Source: Rallus limicola (lineage: Eukaryota > Chordata > Aves > Gruiformes > Rallidae). From it: a stretch of 64,000 nt of DNA. The notes beneath the pieces are model-generated. The model saw nothing but the letters and a program-made list of their open reading frames with translations. It did no database searches and had not been told where the DNA came from. This document shows, piece by piece, positions 1 to 13,073 of this stretch. Position 1 is the stretch's first letter. Each line of letters opens with the position of its first letter. The position numbers were made by a program, and so were the translations under genes. The stretch is from contig JAKCOZ010000001.1 in the NCBI GenBank assembly GCA_022605955.1, positions 70,624,520-70,688,519 on the forward strand, in the 5' to 3' direction.

Positions 1-189
1 CATCTGGTTGGGTGACAGCAGAGGATCTGGGAAATATGACCTGTTACTTCCCTAAACCTTCTCCAAATAAGCTCTGCTAGTGTGGCTTTTGTCTCCTTTG
101 CATTTGAGCCAGGTAGCATCCACCCTGGTGCTCTTAGGACACTGTGGAGGTGATGGGAATCATGGATAGCGGATACAGTCTCTGTGGTA

Positions 190-219
190 CTAGTGCAACT
201 AGTGCAAGTACTAGTGCAA
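190..219. repeat. Short tandem repeat, CTAGTGCAA x3
   Basis: Three copies of CTAGTGCAA lie at 190-198, 199-207 and 211-219, the last separated by three bases. It is a small local duplication with no visible coding role. Confidence 0.8.
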
Positions 220-749
220 CTCCATTCTAGACCAGTATAGCTTGGAGCCTTACACAGAGGGCAAGTTTGACCAAGGTAGCCCTGGAATGGAGGATGTGTG
301 GCAGGAAGTCATAGGAAAAATGTGTGTACAGTCTGGTTGGAAAAAGGAGCAACAGTCTGCTTCCTCAGTAGTTCACTGATGCAGGAGCTTCCTGTTTGCT
401 TGATCATGCTAGCCTTTTTTTTTTTTTTTCTCCTCCTTTTTTTAAAGTTTTTATTTGTCACAGCAAATGCTGTGAAGAGTATCACAGAAATAACACCACC
501 TCCCTCCCTGCCCCAAAAGGGAAGAAAACCCAAGGGATTACAGTATGGCTCTATAAGATGTTCTGCACTGAAAAGGCAATGAACTGGGGTACAGAGTCTG
601 AAAGAAATGGCAGGAAGAAGGGGGTGGTGGACAAGGTGAATAGATTTCCTATTCTGGCTTAGTTTCAGGAGCCCATGTATTGTGACACTACATCTTAAGG
701 ATGAAAAAACACCAACCAAGAAGGACATTTGGGAAACTTTAGCTTTTTA

Positions 750-775
750 AAGTTCAGCAGATGTCTGCTGAACTT
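750..775. repeat. Perfect inverted repeat (12-bp arms, 2-nt loop)
   Basis: AAGTTCAGCAGA at 750-761 is the exact reverse complement of 764-775, with TG between. It could form a small hairpin in DNA or pre-mRNA. The loop is too tight and the arms too short for a microRNA precursor, and no T-tract function is implied in a eukaryotic intron. Confidence 0.85.
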
Positions 776-1664
776 AAGAATTTATTAGATTGTGATTTTT
801 CTTCTTTTTCTAATGATTTTTTTTAATGGATATTTTTGTTTGGTGAATTTTCAGCTGTAATTTTTCTTTCCCAAGAAAACTAATGAAAGGTAACTTGCTG
901 CCATTTTACAGGAAACAAAATGTGAGACCATTAAATCTGTTCAAGTAATTGGGAGAGATTTTTTTTTTAAACATAGTAAAGCAGTGAATTTTCTATATAA
1001 CCACTTTAGACAAAGAAGAAACCAATTTTCTGGGTTTTTTTCCCTTTGTTTGGTTTAGTACATGTGTATTTGTTTTAAATTTTCAGCTGAAAAAAAAAAG
1101 GACCCTCTTTAAAGCAGATAACTTGCATGAAAAATGCTAGCCCACACATAAATGTTTGGCAGATTTGTAAGAAACTGAAGATAGAGTCTGACAGAACCCC
1201 TTGAAATTTCAAGACTTTTTTACACATTGAAGATGCTCAGCAAAAGGAATACACTTACATTACAGTTTGAAGAGTTGTTTTGTTCAAATGCCTTGATTCA
1301 TCAGACTACTTGAGCATCTGCTTAATCTTAAGAAGAGGTTGCCTTTTAAAGTAATTCTGTTTAAGTGCTTTATTAAATTGAAGATACTGTCATCTTTTAC
1401 TTTATAGTGTTCCTTCACTGGAGCTGTAGATGATCACAGCTTTTCCTTCAGGGACCAAGGAATATATTTAAAAAAAAAAAAAGATCTGGATCATTCAATA
1501 AGCTGATGTAAGACCTTTATCTTATAGGTGCCTTAGACCTGAACTCAGTGCTTAACACGTGAGCAGTTTGTTTGGTGCTGTAGGCCCCATAGATAACATA
1601 TCAAATTTAAGACACTGCTTTCACAACTGTTGATCATGTTTTAAAGTACAGCCACCAAAGACAG

Positions 1665-1728
1665 AATCAGAAATATTAAATAGACAAAATGACATCAATC
1701 AGAAATATTAAATAGACAAAATGACATC
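1665..1728. repeat. Perfect 32-bp tandem duplication
   Basis: The 32 bases at 1665-1696 are repeated without a mismatch at 1697-1728. The unit begins AATCAGAAATATTAAATAG. Identity of the copies points to a recent slippage or duplication event, probably variable between individuals. Confidence 0.92.
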
Positions 1729-4700
1729 CATACTGTTTTGGTTTCCGTAATAATTTTGTTAAGCAGATGAACTATGATCTCAGAGAATATGAAGCCAATT
1801 TTCATTTACTTTCTCAGCTTGAGATTGCTAAACTCTGCATGCTGTTGTTCCTATGCCTTAGTCTGCGTGAACCACTGTCCACCCTTATGTTTAACAAGGC
1901 ATCAGGCTCACAGAACATCAAAAATTTACCTGGGGAATAAAACCAGAGTGTTGCATAATACTGATTTTGTGATTATTAATGTTTGGGGTGGAAGTGTGGG
2001 GTGGTGTTGCTGCAGAATGTGCTTCAGAGACCAGACAGTGGGAAACTCTGGAGCAGTAGTTACTTGTTGGACATACCATTGCTTAAAACACTACAGGACA
2101 TAACTGTTGTGCATCCTAGTTCTTGCTCTTGTCAGAGAAAGATTGCACTGAAGTGGTTTTGTTCTGATTTTATTATCTGGAAGTAGAGGCTAGATTCAAA
2201 ACTTTCAGGCAGGTTGTCTCCCTGTTACAGTGAAAAATTGCTTGATGTGAGTAACTACCTAGCTGTATCGGGAGCTTAGTTACATATCTAAATTTTTTGG
2301 CAGCATGTGTGTAGGAGGAATTTGATTTCTGATTTCCTACCTCTAGAGACGGTAGTGTCTTTACTTAGAGCTATGCCTTTATTTTTTCTGCACTTTGCTG
2401 TTTGCTAAACTTTCTTGAAAAGAATTCCATAAAACCTGTGATTTGGAGGCATGGCTGTATTTTTAATCTAACTACAAAGCATCAAAGTCTGACTTGAATG
2501 GCTTTTTTTTTTTTTTTTTCTAAATAAGAAACCCACAAATCATTAAAGCCATTTTTCCATTTTTCTATGTGTTCCAAGCTGTCTAAAGATGAATATGTCC
2601 CAAGTTGCTTTTTCTACAACCTTCCTCTGTATGCCTCTTTTCTCTTAAACCTACCCAGTTATGGCCTGCACAGCGGTAGAGCTCATCTGATCCTTAATGC
2701 TGGTCTCGCTATACCACACACAGGAAAGGCAGGTGCTCAGAACTGATCCCTCCCGCTTCTGACAGCAGTCGGATTTTCCCAAGGGCTCCCATAGAGGCTC
2801 TGCCTGACCTGGAGAAAGGCAGTCTTGCTTGGCCTGTGTTGCTGGCTGACCCAAAGCTGTGGGACGGCTTCATGAGCAAGCCTAGCTGTGAGCAATTTGG
2901 CTACTAGAGGGCAGGCACAAGCGGAGCCCTGTGGCTTTTGCTTGGTTTGAATTCCTCGGAAAGCAAATTTACCTCTGTTCAGGCTGGAGTGTGTAAACAT
3001 ATTCAGAGCGCAAGGAATAACTGAAGGAAGAAGGGCTGCCAGAATTACTCTGACCTGTGACTGTTTCGGCTTGTGAGCCAGGGAATGGGTAGAAGGCGGG
3101 AACAGACAACCTCATCCTGTTTTGCTGACACAAAAACCTGAAGACTAAAATGGTTTGTTTGGGTATAGGCTATTTGTTTCACTGTGTGAAAATGGAATCG
3201 GCTCATTCTTGTTACAGTTTTATGTGTCAGGAGATTATGGCTTCAGAATGGGAGAGCTTTTCTATTACAGTTCTCTTAAAAACTTCAGCAATGTCAATGA
3301 CCCCCTCAAATTGTTGCTGATAGTATGATTAACCATTCTGCTTGACTGGGAAACCACGTTTTTTCTGACATAGATAAAATTGCTCTTAAATTTTATGGTA
3401 ACGGTCACTTTTAAAACTACATAAGAATAATTTCTCTTATTTATGTTTCTGGGACTTTATATCTTGTCACTGTTTCTGTTTTGAAATACTTTAATAAATC
3501 TTCTTCTCAAGGGAAGTGTGAGAACTGCACTGTTAAAGAAAACTAGTTGACTGCTTTACCTGTGACCTTATGAAGCAAAACCTAGAAGCTTTAGCATTTA
3601 TTCTGAATAATGAATGCAGGCAGATCTATTCAGGATAGCGGCAGCAGTTGCATTAATATTCTAGAATAGCTTATTGACATAACTTACTTTGAGTTAATGC
3701 AAAGGTTTCCAGTGCATGTTTCTGAGTGCTTTCACTGGGCTTTATTGCACAAAGTGAGTGTATATGCATGTATGGAACACCTGTGTGCGCCCGTGTTCCT
3801 TCAGAAAGCCATTATTATAATGCATGTAAGTATTCTGAGGAATTCCAGCCTGTAAATCTGTGCATTAGCCTGTAACTGAGTAGAACAGAGTTACTGGAAT
3901 ACATTCCTGTACTGCTTATATTGAAAGGCTTTTAGTCATTACCAGCAATATTGAGGTTGTGATTAGGTGCTGGTGGTAATTTCTTGGTGGTTTTAAGACA
4001 AGTGTTTTGCTGATCTGTAGGGAAGGTAACAGGCAGTTGCTATGGCCTTCTCCACAATGGGAAAACAGCTTCAATCCTTAATCCTGAGTGGGATTACATG
4101 ATCTAATTGCTTGAGTTAGCAAGGGATGGAGGCCTGAAAAGGATGCTTTCTAGGAAGACATGTTAATGTTGCCATTGAGGAAAGTCCCTGTGCTTGTGAA
4201 GCCAACTGAATGACTTTGTTTTCATGCAGTATGTTCTGTAGGTCTTGTGCTTAAAGAAAAGGATAGCCTGGTTGGTGTCTTGGTTTCGTTGTCTGATTTC
4301 TATAGGCAAGATTTGTGTGCTTGTGGGGAGTCCTGAAGAGTCCAGAAAATGAGGAAGAGGTGTACTGTTTGGGTGCGGAGTGCTACAGAGGGTCCAGCAG
4401 GGTGGGGGCTCCAACACAGCTGGGCAGGGATCTGTGTGGGTCCGCATCATGCCTTCAGAAATACAGATCTCCACCTTCCTCAGCTGGTTTTGTTTGGATT
4501 TGGTAAAATAACTTGGTCTCAAAAAATCAAACCAAGCATGAAGGATCTCAGTCTTTGAAGAAACTGTGGAAAAGGGAAGTGGAAGGTGAGGTGGGAATGT
4601 GGTTTATTTAAGTAATACAAATCATCTGCCCTTGCCTGTGAGAAGTACATATAGGTGCTTAAGACCATTATGCCAAGCGTGCACACAACTATCAAATAGG

Positions 4701-5029
4701 GAAATATACTTCTGGGAAGTCTAATACATATTTTTATTGCTGAACTATATAAAATTAAGGGGGAAAAAGGCAAAACAGGAGCAAATTTTATATGCTGTAT
4801 TTATAAAATTACAGAATTCATATGTTGTATTTCGCTTTTTGAATTCTGCACAGTAAGCTGGAACATGCAAACATATAACAGTGTTATGTTGCACTGAAAA
4901 TCTAGTTTACCAATGGATTCTTCTTTAATAAATTTTATGATCAACAAGGAAGTATAAAACTTAAGGAAAGTATGTGTCTTCTGGTCTGAATTAGTCACCG
5001 ACATGGTCTTTTCTATTAGAGTATTTGAA

Positions 5030-5600
5030 GCAGGCGGGAGTGCTTTAAAAGCTTCAACCCATTTAACCTTAATTGCTCGGTTTTAATAGACATTTGCTAA
5101 CTGAGGGAACCAAATTATAGCTTGAATTAGGCCTTACTAATCTTAATTAAAAAGCTCTACTTTATAATCGGAAACAGCCTATGTTTAAAACAGTAAGCCT
5201 TTCTTAAATGGCTTATTTTAAAATGGTAAGGCCCTTTGGATAATAATTGTTTAGACCAAATACGGGGAACCATTATTCTCCTTCTATTGCACTTAATTAA
5301 AAATATCTCCTCCATGTGGTTTTGTGCCTTCTGCTGGCTGTAAAATTGTTTGGCTGGTAGGGGGTGGGATTACTTTACTTTTCCTGTGGTAATTTGAAAA
5401 CACGTTGCTGCCCTTTGTTTTAAAAGTTTTCTGGGGTCACAAGTTACACAATTAACATGTGAATTAATACAAATACTGGCTTCCTGCATTTCTCTATCCT
5501 CAAGTGAACACTTATCAGTCGCTTCAATTAATTGGTGTACTAGGCATATAATTACAGCTGTTAATAATACATCCTATAATTCATTTAGTTGAAGATTTAA
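5030..5600. promoter_or_regulatory. Candidate conserved non-coding element rich in homeodomain motifs
   Basis: This block carries many TAAT/ATTA cores: TTAATTG near 5069, CTTAATTAAA near 5142 and again near 5292, CAATTAATTGG near 5525, and ATAATTACAGCTG near 5549, which includes an E-box. It contains no recognisable transposon. Composition of this kind is typical of intronic developmental enhancers, but AT-rich intron can produce the same motifs by chance. No conservation data were available, so the call is an inference. Confidence 0.25.
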
Positions 5601-7287
5601 ATTGTGCTCAGGTGGCTGGTTGCGGCCTTCACATTGCACTCCTTCCTGAGACCTAACTTCCAGTAAAAATAAAGTCTGCTCTACTGGGCAAGAGGCCTTG
5701 GCTCTATCTGTTGAGGGTTTGGTATACTGGTAGAGTTTCTGTTCATTTCTGGGGTGTCCTTCTGAAGAGGACAAAGGGTGGGTTTCATCTGTCCAAGTAT
5801 AAATCTCGGTAATACAGATCAGTATACTTCTGTGGCTTGCCTTGCTTTCCCTTTTTAGTTGATGGAGAGAAATAGGAATTTCATTAAAGAAGTTTGCCCT
5901 TTATTAATGGAGACAAAAATAGGTCAGATAAATCATGTCCTTGAAAGAAGTCTCTTTCTAACACAGGTGTGGACATCTGCAATATAGGCATGTAAAGTTG
6001 GATGAGGTGTATCTGGGCCAAAGAGCCTGCAGCTATGAGGTTCAGAGTCCATTAAAATTAATGGAAAATATTCTGTCCATAATTTTTCTTTGAATTTAAC
6101 CAGGACAGGGGATTTTTAAGATGTAGTATTATCATTTGATCATTCTGAAATTAATCTTCCCAGCCTCAGTTTTACAGGTTTTTATTCTTTAATTTAAAAT
6201 AGGCACTTACCTCTCCAGCACAGGCATATAGTTTAAAAATATCCCCAAAATCCAACAAAATCAAACCCCCAAAACCCCTCACTACGTCCCTTGCTTTATA
6301 TTAGGAGACAGCTGATTGCTTTAATTTGGTTTTCTTAGAACTCGGATTTTTCTTGGTATGTTGTACTCAGGAAACACTTTGGGCTGTGTGATCATACCTT
6401 TGCTTAAATTGCATCACTTTTAATTCCAGTAGCTGAGTTGTCTGCTTGCATAAAGTAAACTTACTTTTAAGAGTCCTTTACGCTAAGCCTGCCAGACCTT
6501 TATGTGCACTTGGAAGTTACTTCTAAGAAAAGTCACTTGTGCCAGTTTTTATGATGCACAGATGTTCTTAAAGAACAGACCTTTTTACTTAGTTATCAGG
6601 TCTCTAGAATACCGCTGTGCATTTTCTAGAGCATCTCCTTATTAGCCAGTTTGTTGTACTGTGCTGCTGCTGCAATTATACCATATATAAAATCAGGGCT
6701 CTTTACAGTGTGTTTGAAGAACTCTGGTCTCTACTTATGCCACATACCTACCTGGATTTATTTTTAATATAAAAATGTGTAAGCTGGCCAGATGGCATTT
6801 GAATACAGATCTGTCTAGCTTGTGTGCATCTCTGACACAGGCCAATAGTGGATGCTTAGGGTAAACTATAAAAAATGGGATATGGAAGAATGCAGCTAAA
6901 GATTTAGAGGCTTCTTGAACCAGAAGTTTCATTCAAATTACTGTGTTTAATGGCATCTTCAGAATAGAAACAGAAAATTAGTATGTTTGCTTCTACAGGT
7001 GTTCTGCAAATCTCACAGCTGGGAGGTAGGATGTTAGCTGTGCTTGCTGTACTGGAAGAGAATTGTATAGGAGCAGGTAGCCATATACACCTCTCCCTTC
7101 ACCCTCAATCTACTGTTGCTCACCATGACAGTCACATCACATTTCTTTACATGACCAAACCCTATAAATCCAAATATTAATTTTGGGCTTGCAACTAACA
7201 TCATCTTCATCCTGACTGGCCTCTCTACTTCTCTGAAAATGAGACTTCATTAAGGGGACTCTTAAGGCATGTTTTGGTCTTTCTCCC

Positions 7288-8421
7288 TGTGGTGGTTTGA
7301 CCTTGACTGGAGGCCAGACGCCCAGCAAAGTTGCTCTATCACTCCCCTTTTCAGCTGGACAGGGGAGAAAATATATAGTGCAAGGTTCATGGGTCAAGAT
7401 AAGGACAGGGAGAGATCATTCTGCAATTAGTGTCATGGGCAAAACAAACTCAACAGGGAAAAAAATGCATCTAATTTATTACCAATCAAAACAGAGTAGG
7501 ATAATGAGAAATAAATCTAGATCACACACACACACCCCCCTCCTTTCTTCCTAGGCTCAACTTCACTCCCAGTTTCTCTAACTCCTTCCCCTGAGTGGCA
7601 CAGGGGGCTGGGGAATGGGGGCTGTGGTCTGTTCATCCCATGTTGCCTTTGACTCTCCTACTGTCAGGAGCAGGTCTCCTTGCACTGTTCCCCTGCTCCA
7701 GCATGGGGTTCCTCCCAAGGGGGACAGTCCTCTGTGAACATCTCCAATATGAGTCCTTCCCACAGCCTACAGTTCTTCACAAACTGCCCCAGCGTAGGTC
7801 TCTTCCATAAGGTGCAGACCTTCAGGACCAGACTGCTTCCATATAGTCCCCCACAGGGTCACAAGTCCCACCAGCAAGCCTGTTCCAGCCGGGGCTCCTC
7901 TTTCCACAGGGCCACAGTTTCTGCCAGGAGGAGCTTGTTCCAGCGTGAGCTTCCCAGAGGGTCACAGCCGCCTTCAGGCATCTCCACCAGCTCCAGCATG
8001 GGGTCTGCCACAGGCTGTGGGTGGAATCTCTAACCCCCATCATGTTCCATGGGCTGCAGGGGGACAACGTGGTTCTCTATGGTCTTCTCCGCAGGCTGCA
8101 GAGAAATCTCTCCTCAGGCATCTACAGCACTTCCTCATGCTCCTTCTTTACCAGCCTTGGTGTCTGAAAAGTTTCTTACATCTTCTCACTCCTTTGGCCA
8201 CAAAAAACCTGCCACTCAGGGTTTTTTTCCCTCTTAACATGTTATCACAGAGACGCTGTGACTGTTGCTGATGGGCTCAGCCTTGGTCAGAGGAGGGTCC
8301 AGCCTTGAGCCCATCTGGTATTTACTCTGTCAGGCCTAGGGAAAGCTTCTAGCTGCTTCTTGCAGAAGCCACCCTTGCAGCCCCTTCTGCTACCAAAACC
8401 TTGCCCTGCAAACCCAAAACA
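7288..8421 (-). mobile_element. Solo LTR of an avian endogenous retrovirus, antisense
   Basis: The element reads 5' to 3' on the minus strand. Its + strand limits are TGTGGTGGTTTGACC at 7288 and AACCCAAAACA ending at 8421, giving TG...CA termini and about 1134 bp. The sequence resembles a multi-copy LTR type I associate with non-galliform birds; the family name was not determined. A minus-strand AATAAA lies at 7475-7480. Flanking pentamers CTCCC (left) and CTACC (right) could be a diverged target-site duplication. No retroviral coding region is adjacent, so it looks like a recombined solo LTR. It contains an internal degenerate tandem repeat (about 7695-8010) and a short CA run near 7524. Open frames inside it are not genes. 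Confidence 0.7.
7695..8010. repeat. Degenerate ~50-bp tandem repeat inside the LTR
   Basis: A motif resembling GYTCCAGCRTGGGG followed by CTCC/TTCCCA-type sequence recurs at 7695, 7786, 7882, 7937 and 7990. Spacings are 91, 96, 55 and 53 bases, as if the unit were about 50 bp and some copies had decayed past recognition. It makes up the middle of the LTR. Confidence 0.55.
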
Positions 8422-10579
8422 CTACCTAACAACCTCTCCAACATAACAAACAAATATAATTACATAAAATACAAAAGATTTTCCAGGCTATGAATATGAG
8501 CTCTCTTCAATTTTCAACAAATGCCTGTGTTACTGTTTTCATGTTTGTAGTTCCATTCCTTTTTCACTGAATAGCATTAGTGGTGCTGGAAGCTGAGTGT
8601 GCTTTCTAGTACAGGATATTTGAATGCTGAAGCTGAAATGTCTAAATTTCTGGCAAAGCTAGTTGATTGCATCTGTTTGCTCTATCTTTCTTTCTTGTCC
8701 AAACACGAGATGTGAGTACAGCTTATAATTGAAAATATTTGATGATTCACAGGTCAACAATGGTGTTTTTCATGTTTGAATTTGAAATTTAATCCTTACC
8801 GCTTCTCCTGGATTTCCTTCACTATGAAATAGGTGTTTGTACAGCTTGCCCTGGCCTCATCTAACCCTCACCCCTGTGTGCCAGGGAAAGGGGGTATGTG
8901 TAACTTCATTAGTTGCTGTTCAGAGAGCCCCTGCTCTTACTTCTCTGCTGGCCAGACAGTCCAGGCAATGTTTTGAACAGACTGTAAAGGGTAATGATGG
9001 AAAAGCTGATGAGTTCCGTGCTGCTGTTCCCTAGCTGTACATCTGCAGCTCTGCTGGACAACTGTTACACATCCACAGGTCAAACCCCAAAAGGCTGCTT
9101 ACTGCTGGTTTTCAGGTTCTCTGTTGTTACTTGTCTCTGGCTCACCACACCATTTTCTGCATGGCTTTTTGGAAGACTAAGGAGATCTTACATCATAACT
9201 GGTGAATTCCCTTTATGAAAAAATAGAACTGTCGTTGTGTATCAGCAGGACAGGGTTCTCAGTTTCAGGAGTAAAATGCTTGAATCCAAAAATTACATTG
9301 ACATAGTCTTTAAAATTAAAAACTTGTTGCATTGTTCTACTGCAACATCTAGGGCTTCTTGCTTATACTGGCCAGGGCTGTGCTTTCAAGAAAAAAAAGG
9401 AAAATGTTTGATCTGTCCACTCAGACAAACTGCATGGCAGGTACTTTGCACATTGCAGAGATGGAATTTCTAAGAAGCTGAGAGGCTGTGCAAGAATTCA
9501 GAGTTGTGCACCAAAACTTCCAGATGTTTTGGCATCTTGAAGATAATCCCATGTTTCGTGATTGTACAGTTCCCATAGCCACAGACTCCTGGTTAAGATA
9601 GCTCTTAGAGCTGTGAAGTGCCTTGAGTGCACTCACATTTAAGGTATTCTCTCTATTATCACAGGTTTAACTTACTGAAAGTTGAGATTCTACAACACAA
9701 TTCTGGGTCAAGTTGAATTTGTCATTACAGAAACGTAATGTGACTTGATCATCTTCAACTCACACATAATAACAGAACCTGTAGCCTATTAGCTTTTTTT
9801 TTTACCTTCTATATGGTGCACAAATCTGAAGGGTGATGGGCAAAAATTAGTTTGAGTATTTTGTAACCCCATCTTGGATTTTAAAAAAAAATATTGCGAA
9901 TCTTTGATCAAATATCTATTGTTTTGTCTTCTAAGACAATTTTGAAGCAAATGTATCAAGCTGATAAAGGGCACATTTCTCAACTAATTTTAATCAAGTG
10001 ATTTCCTAAAGATGCTGAGTACCCACAGCCCTGCAAGGGACTCGGAAAAATGAAGACCAACCACTCTCCTGAAAACATAAATTATATATAGAAAATACAT
10101 CTATATCTAGGTTGGAGCACTGAAATAATTTTCAAGCAGACTTACTGTCAGTGCACAGCACCACAGAAAAGAGAGGGAAAATACAAAATCCTTAGTACTG
10201 TCTCCTGGATAAGAAGAATGGAATGTAAAAGGATTGATATTGCAAGTTAGGCAACACACTGGTATTAGTATGTAACTCCAGAGTCTGGATTACCACAAGG
10301 TGTGAGGGACTTTTCTGTGATTGAGTTTCAATGAATGACTCAGTCTCACCTTTCAGTGTGTTCTGTTTGTGTTACAGAACCGTTGTGTGGACCTTTCTAG
10401 TCCAAATAAACACTTCTGTAATTAGAAACATTAGTTACAGCAAAAATAAACATAATGATTCTGAAACAGAGGGAGCTGTGCATTGATCATCCAAGTTTTC
10501 CTTCAGTCAGCTGCTGTTTAATAGGTGAGGAGGTACAGCCATCACACTTGTGAAGGACTTAGAGTGACATTAATGGCTT

Positions 10580-11274
10580 GAGAGCTGTCTGGAGGAGAGA
10601 GACCTAGGGGTGTTGATAGACAACTGGCTGAATATGAGCCAGCAGTGTGCCCAGGTGGACAAGAAGGCCAGTGGCATCCTGGCCTGCATCAGGAACAGTG
10701 TGGCCAGCAGGAGCAGGGAAGTGATCCTTTCCCTGTACTCAGCGCTGGTGAGGCTGCACCTGGAGTACTGGCTTCAGTTTTGTGCCCCTCACTACAAGGA
10801 CATCGAGATGCTTAAGCCTGTCCAGAAGAAGGGCTACAAAGCTGGTGAAGGGTTTGGAAGACAAATCTTATGAGGAGTGGCTGAGGGAGCTGGGATTGTT
10901 TAGTTTGGAGAAAAGGAGACTGAGGGGAGACCTCATTGCTGTCCACAACTACTTAAAGGTGGTTGTAGGAAGGTGGGGGTCTGTCTCTTCTCCCTGGTAG
11001 CTAGTGACAGGACAAGGGGAAACAGTCTGAAGTTGTGTCAGGGGAAGCGTTTAGGTTGGATGTTAGGCAACATACCTTTACTGAAAGGGTTGTTAGGTAT
11101 TGGAACAGGCTGCCCAGGGAGGTGGTTGAGTCACCATCCCTGGAGGTGTTTCAAAGAAGAGTAGATGTTGTACTTGGTGACATGGCCTGGTGTTGGACCT
11201 AGTAGGGCTGGATAGATGGTTGGACTTGATGAAATTGAAAGTGCTTTCCAACCAAAACCATTCTATGATTCTTT
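10580..11274 (+). mobile_element. CR1 LINE, 5'-truncated: end of reverse transcriptase ORF plus 3' UTR
   Basis: Translation gives the C-terminal CR1 polymerase signatures [20 protein letters not shown] and [11 protein letters not shown], followed by a reading frame broken by frameshifts. The copy ends with the CR1 3' UTR phrase TTCCAACCAAAACC and the terminal ATTCTATGATTCTT at 11261-11274. CR1 retrotransposes by target-primed reverse transcription and is usually 5'-truncated, as here. Its start is approximate. It lies in sense orientation in the SCUBE1 intron and is closely related to the copy at 15256-15520. Confidence 0.92.
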
Positions 11275-13045
11275 ACAGGCTGCTCTTTGCTGTTCTCTGC
11301 AAACCAAAATGCTGGGAGGTCTTCACTTCATAGCAGATGCTGTTGGGGAACTATATGAATTTGTCTGTATTTGGGGAGAGGGTGACAAAATAATAGACAG
11401 AGCTCATTTCTTGGATTTCATAATGATTAGGTCCAGCATCGTCAGGGGACCCAAATCCATGGATCCCCTGTGTATCGTGTTTAGAATTAGCCACATGACT
11501 TTAGTAAATATTGAAAAGAGAGGCAGACCTGAACAGGCCATTTGAGTACGTGCCTCTATGAGAGAATCATTGCAGAGCAGGGCACAGAATGCAGAGCTGC
11601 TTTGCCCATAGATGAATTAGCTGTATGCTACCATCACAGTAGTTGTTGTGGGCTGGTGAAGCTGGTGTCTGATATGTCCCCCATACAAGGTAGGGAGTTA
11701 GACCAAGTAATACAGGATGACAGGAAGCCCTACAAATCATACACATTATAAATTTTGTTATATTTCCCAAGTGGTTAACCAGTACAGTAACTGTTCTCAG
11801 GCAGGAGTCTTCAGTAGCCTAAGGACTACTGCTAAAGTACATGTGGAAAAAATAATTTGAAAAGGTAAGCCTGCTGTCAGAAGACATAAACTTGCTATAC
11901 CAGGATTTGCATCTCTGCTGGAAGACATAGCAGCTCCTCATATGCATGAAGGTTGAAAATACAGTTATATTGTGTCTCATGCTGCTTGTGGGTTTAGCTG
12001 TCTCTGCCTGAAACTGAAGAAGTGCTAATCTGCCAGAGACTAATGAAGCACGTTCTATATGGTATTGAGAAATCTTCCATTTTACATGGGATTGCCACTG
12101 ACTCATTCTGAAATCAGGAAGAAAGAATAGCCACCTTCTCTCATGGCAAGGGCCACAGAAAAGAAGCTACTGTTCATCCACTGACAGGTAATAAGGAAAT
12201 TTATTTCAGAGTTGAAGCTTGGGATTGTATACTTTTGTCAATGGACAGAAATTTAACAAGGAGAGGGAAAGGAATGTTAGAGGTACAGAATCTGGGAAAG
12301 AGGGGGTTGGAAAAAAAGTAGGTGAATGATGTCTGTATCAATCAGTTAGTTTCATTCTTTTGAACCTCTCCCTCAAAGTTTTTAGATGCATATTTCAATT
12401 AAGACCTAGGAATAATCTCCTGCCATGCTTTGGTGAAACAATAATCACTTGGATGTGTGCACACCAGTTGTGGCAGTAAGGCGCACAGATATATTCTCAC
12501 CTCAGATCTCCAAGAGCTTGCAACGCTAGATGTGGAACCAAACATTTCCCATTATATTAAAAGAGGGAATTGTGGTGGAAATGGCTGTGATTTAGAAGAA
12601 AGGGGAAAATGCTGTCAAATGTCATGTTTCACATTCATAACAGCATGTGAACAGGAAATCTCCCTGCGTGAGCTTGTCGGGCATGGCAACTCCTAAATAA
12701 AGACAGACTCTAAAACTGTTATGTGCTCTGCAGGTATCCATCTTTATTTGAGTATCTCACTTGCAGTTCAAAGAACTTGCAGCCAATCTGTTTAAATATC
12801 AATTAAGAAAAATGTCAAATTGCAATGAATTAAGGAAAAGTTCAAGGGCTGTAATACAAGATAACAGTAATTTTGGGTTTATCTAGGAAAAGATTGTATT
12901 AACCATGAATGGAGCTGGAGTGGTCCCAGATAAGTTTGCATTGTGCTGGTAATAATGCCAAATGTCACATAGGAATAATATTCAGGTATATGAATAGAAA
13001 ATATATTTTTCTTCAGGGAAAGGACTCTGCTTAGGTTTTCTGTTT

Positions 13046-13073
13046 GTTTTTTTTTTTTGTTGTTGTTGTTGTT
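13046..13073. repeat. Poly-T plus (GTT)n simple repeat
   Basis: A T run (about 13047-13058) passes directly into five GTT units ending at 13073. Low-complexity intronic sequence. Confidence 0.85.

Noticed and set aside
7680..8271. Overlapping 80-117 codon frames rich in Ser/Pro/Gly
   Set aside because: They lie inside the solo LTR and its internal repeats, where higher GC reduces stop codons.
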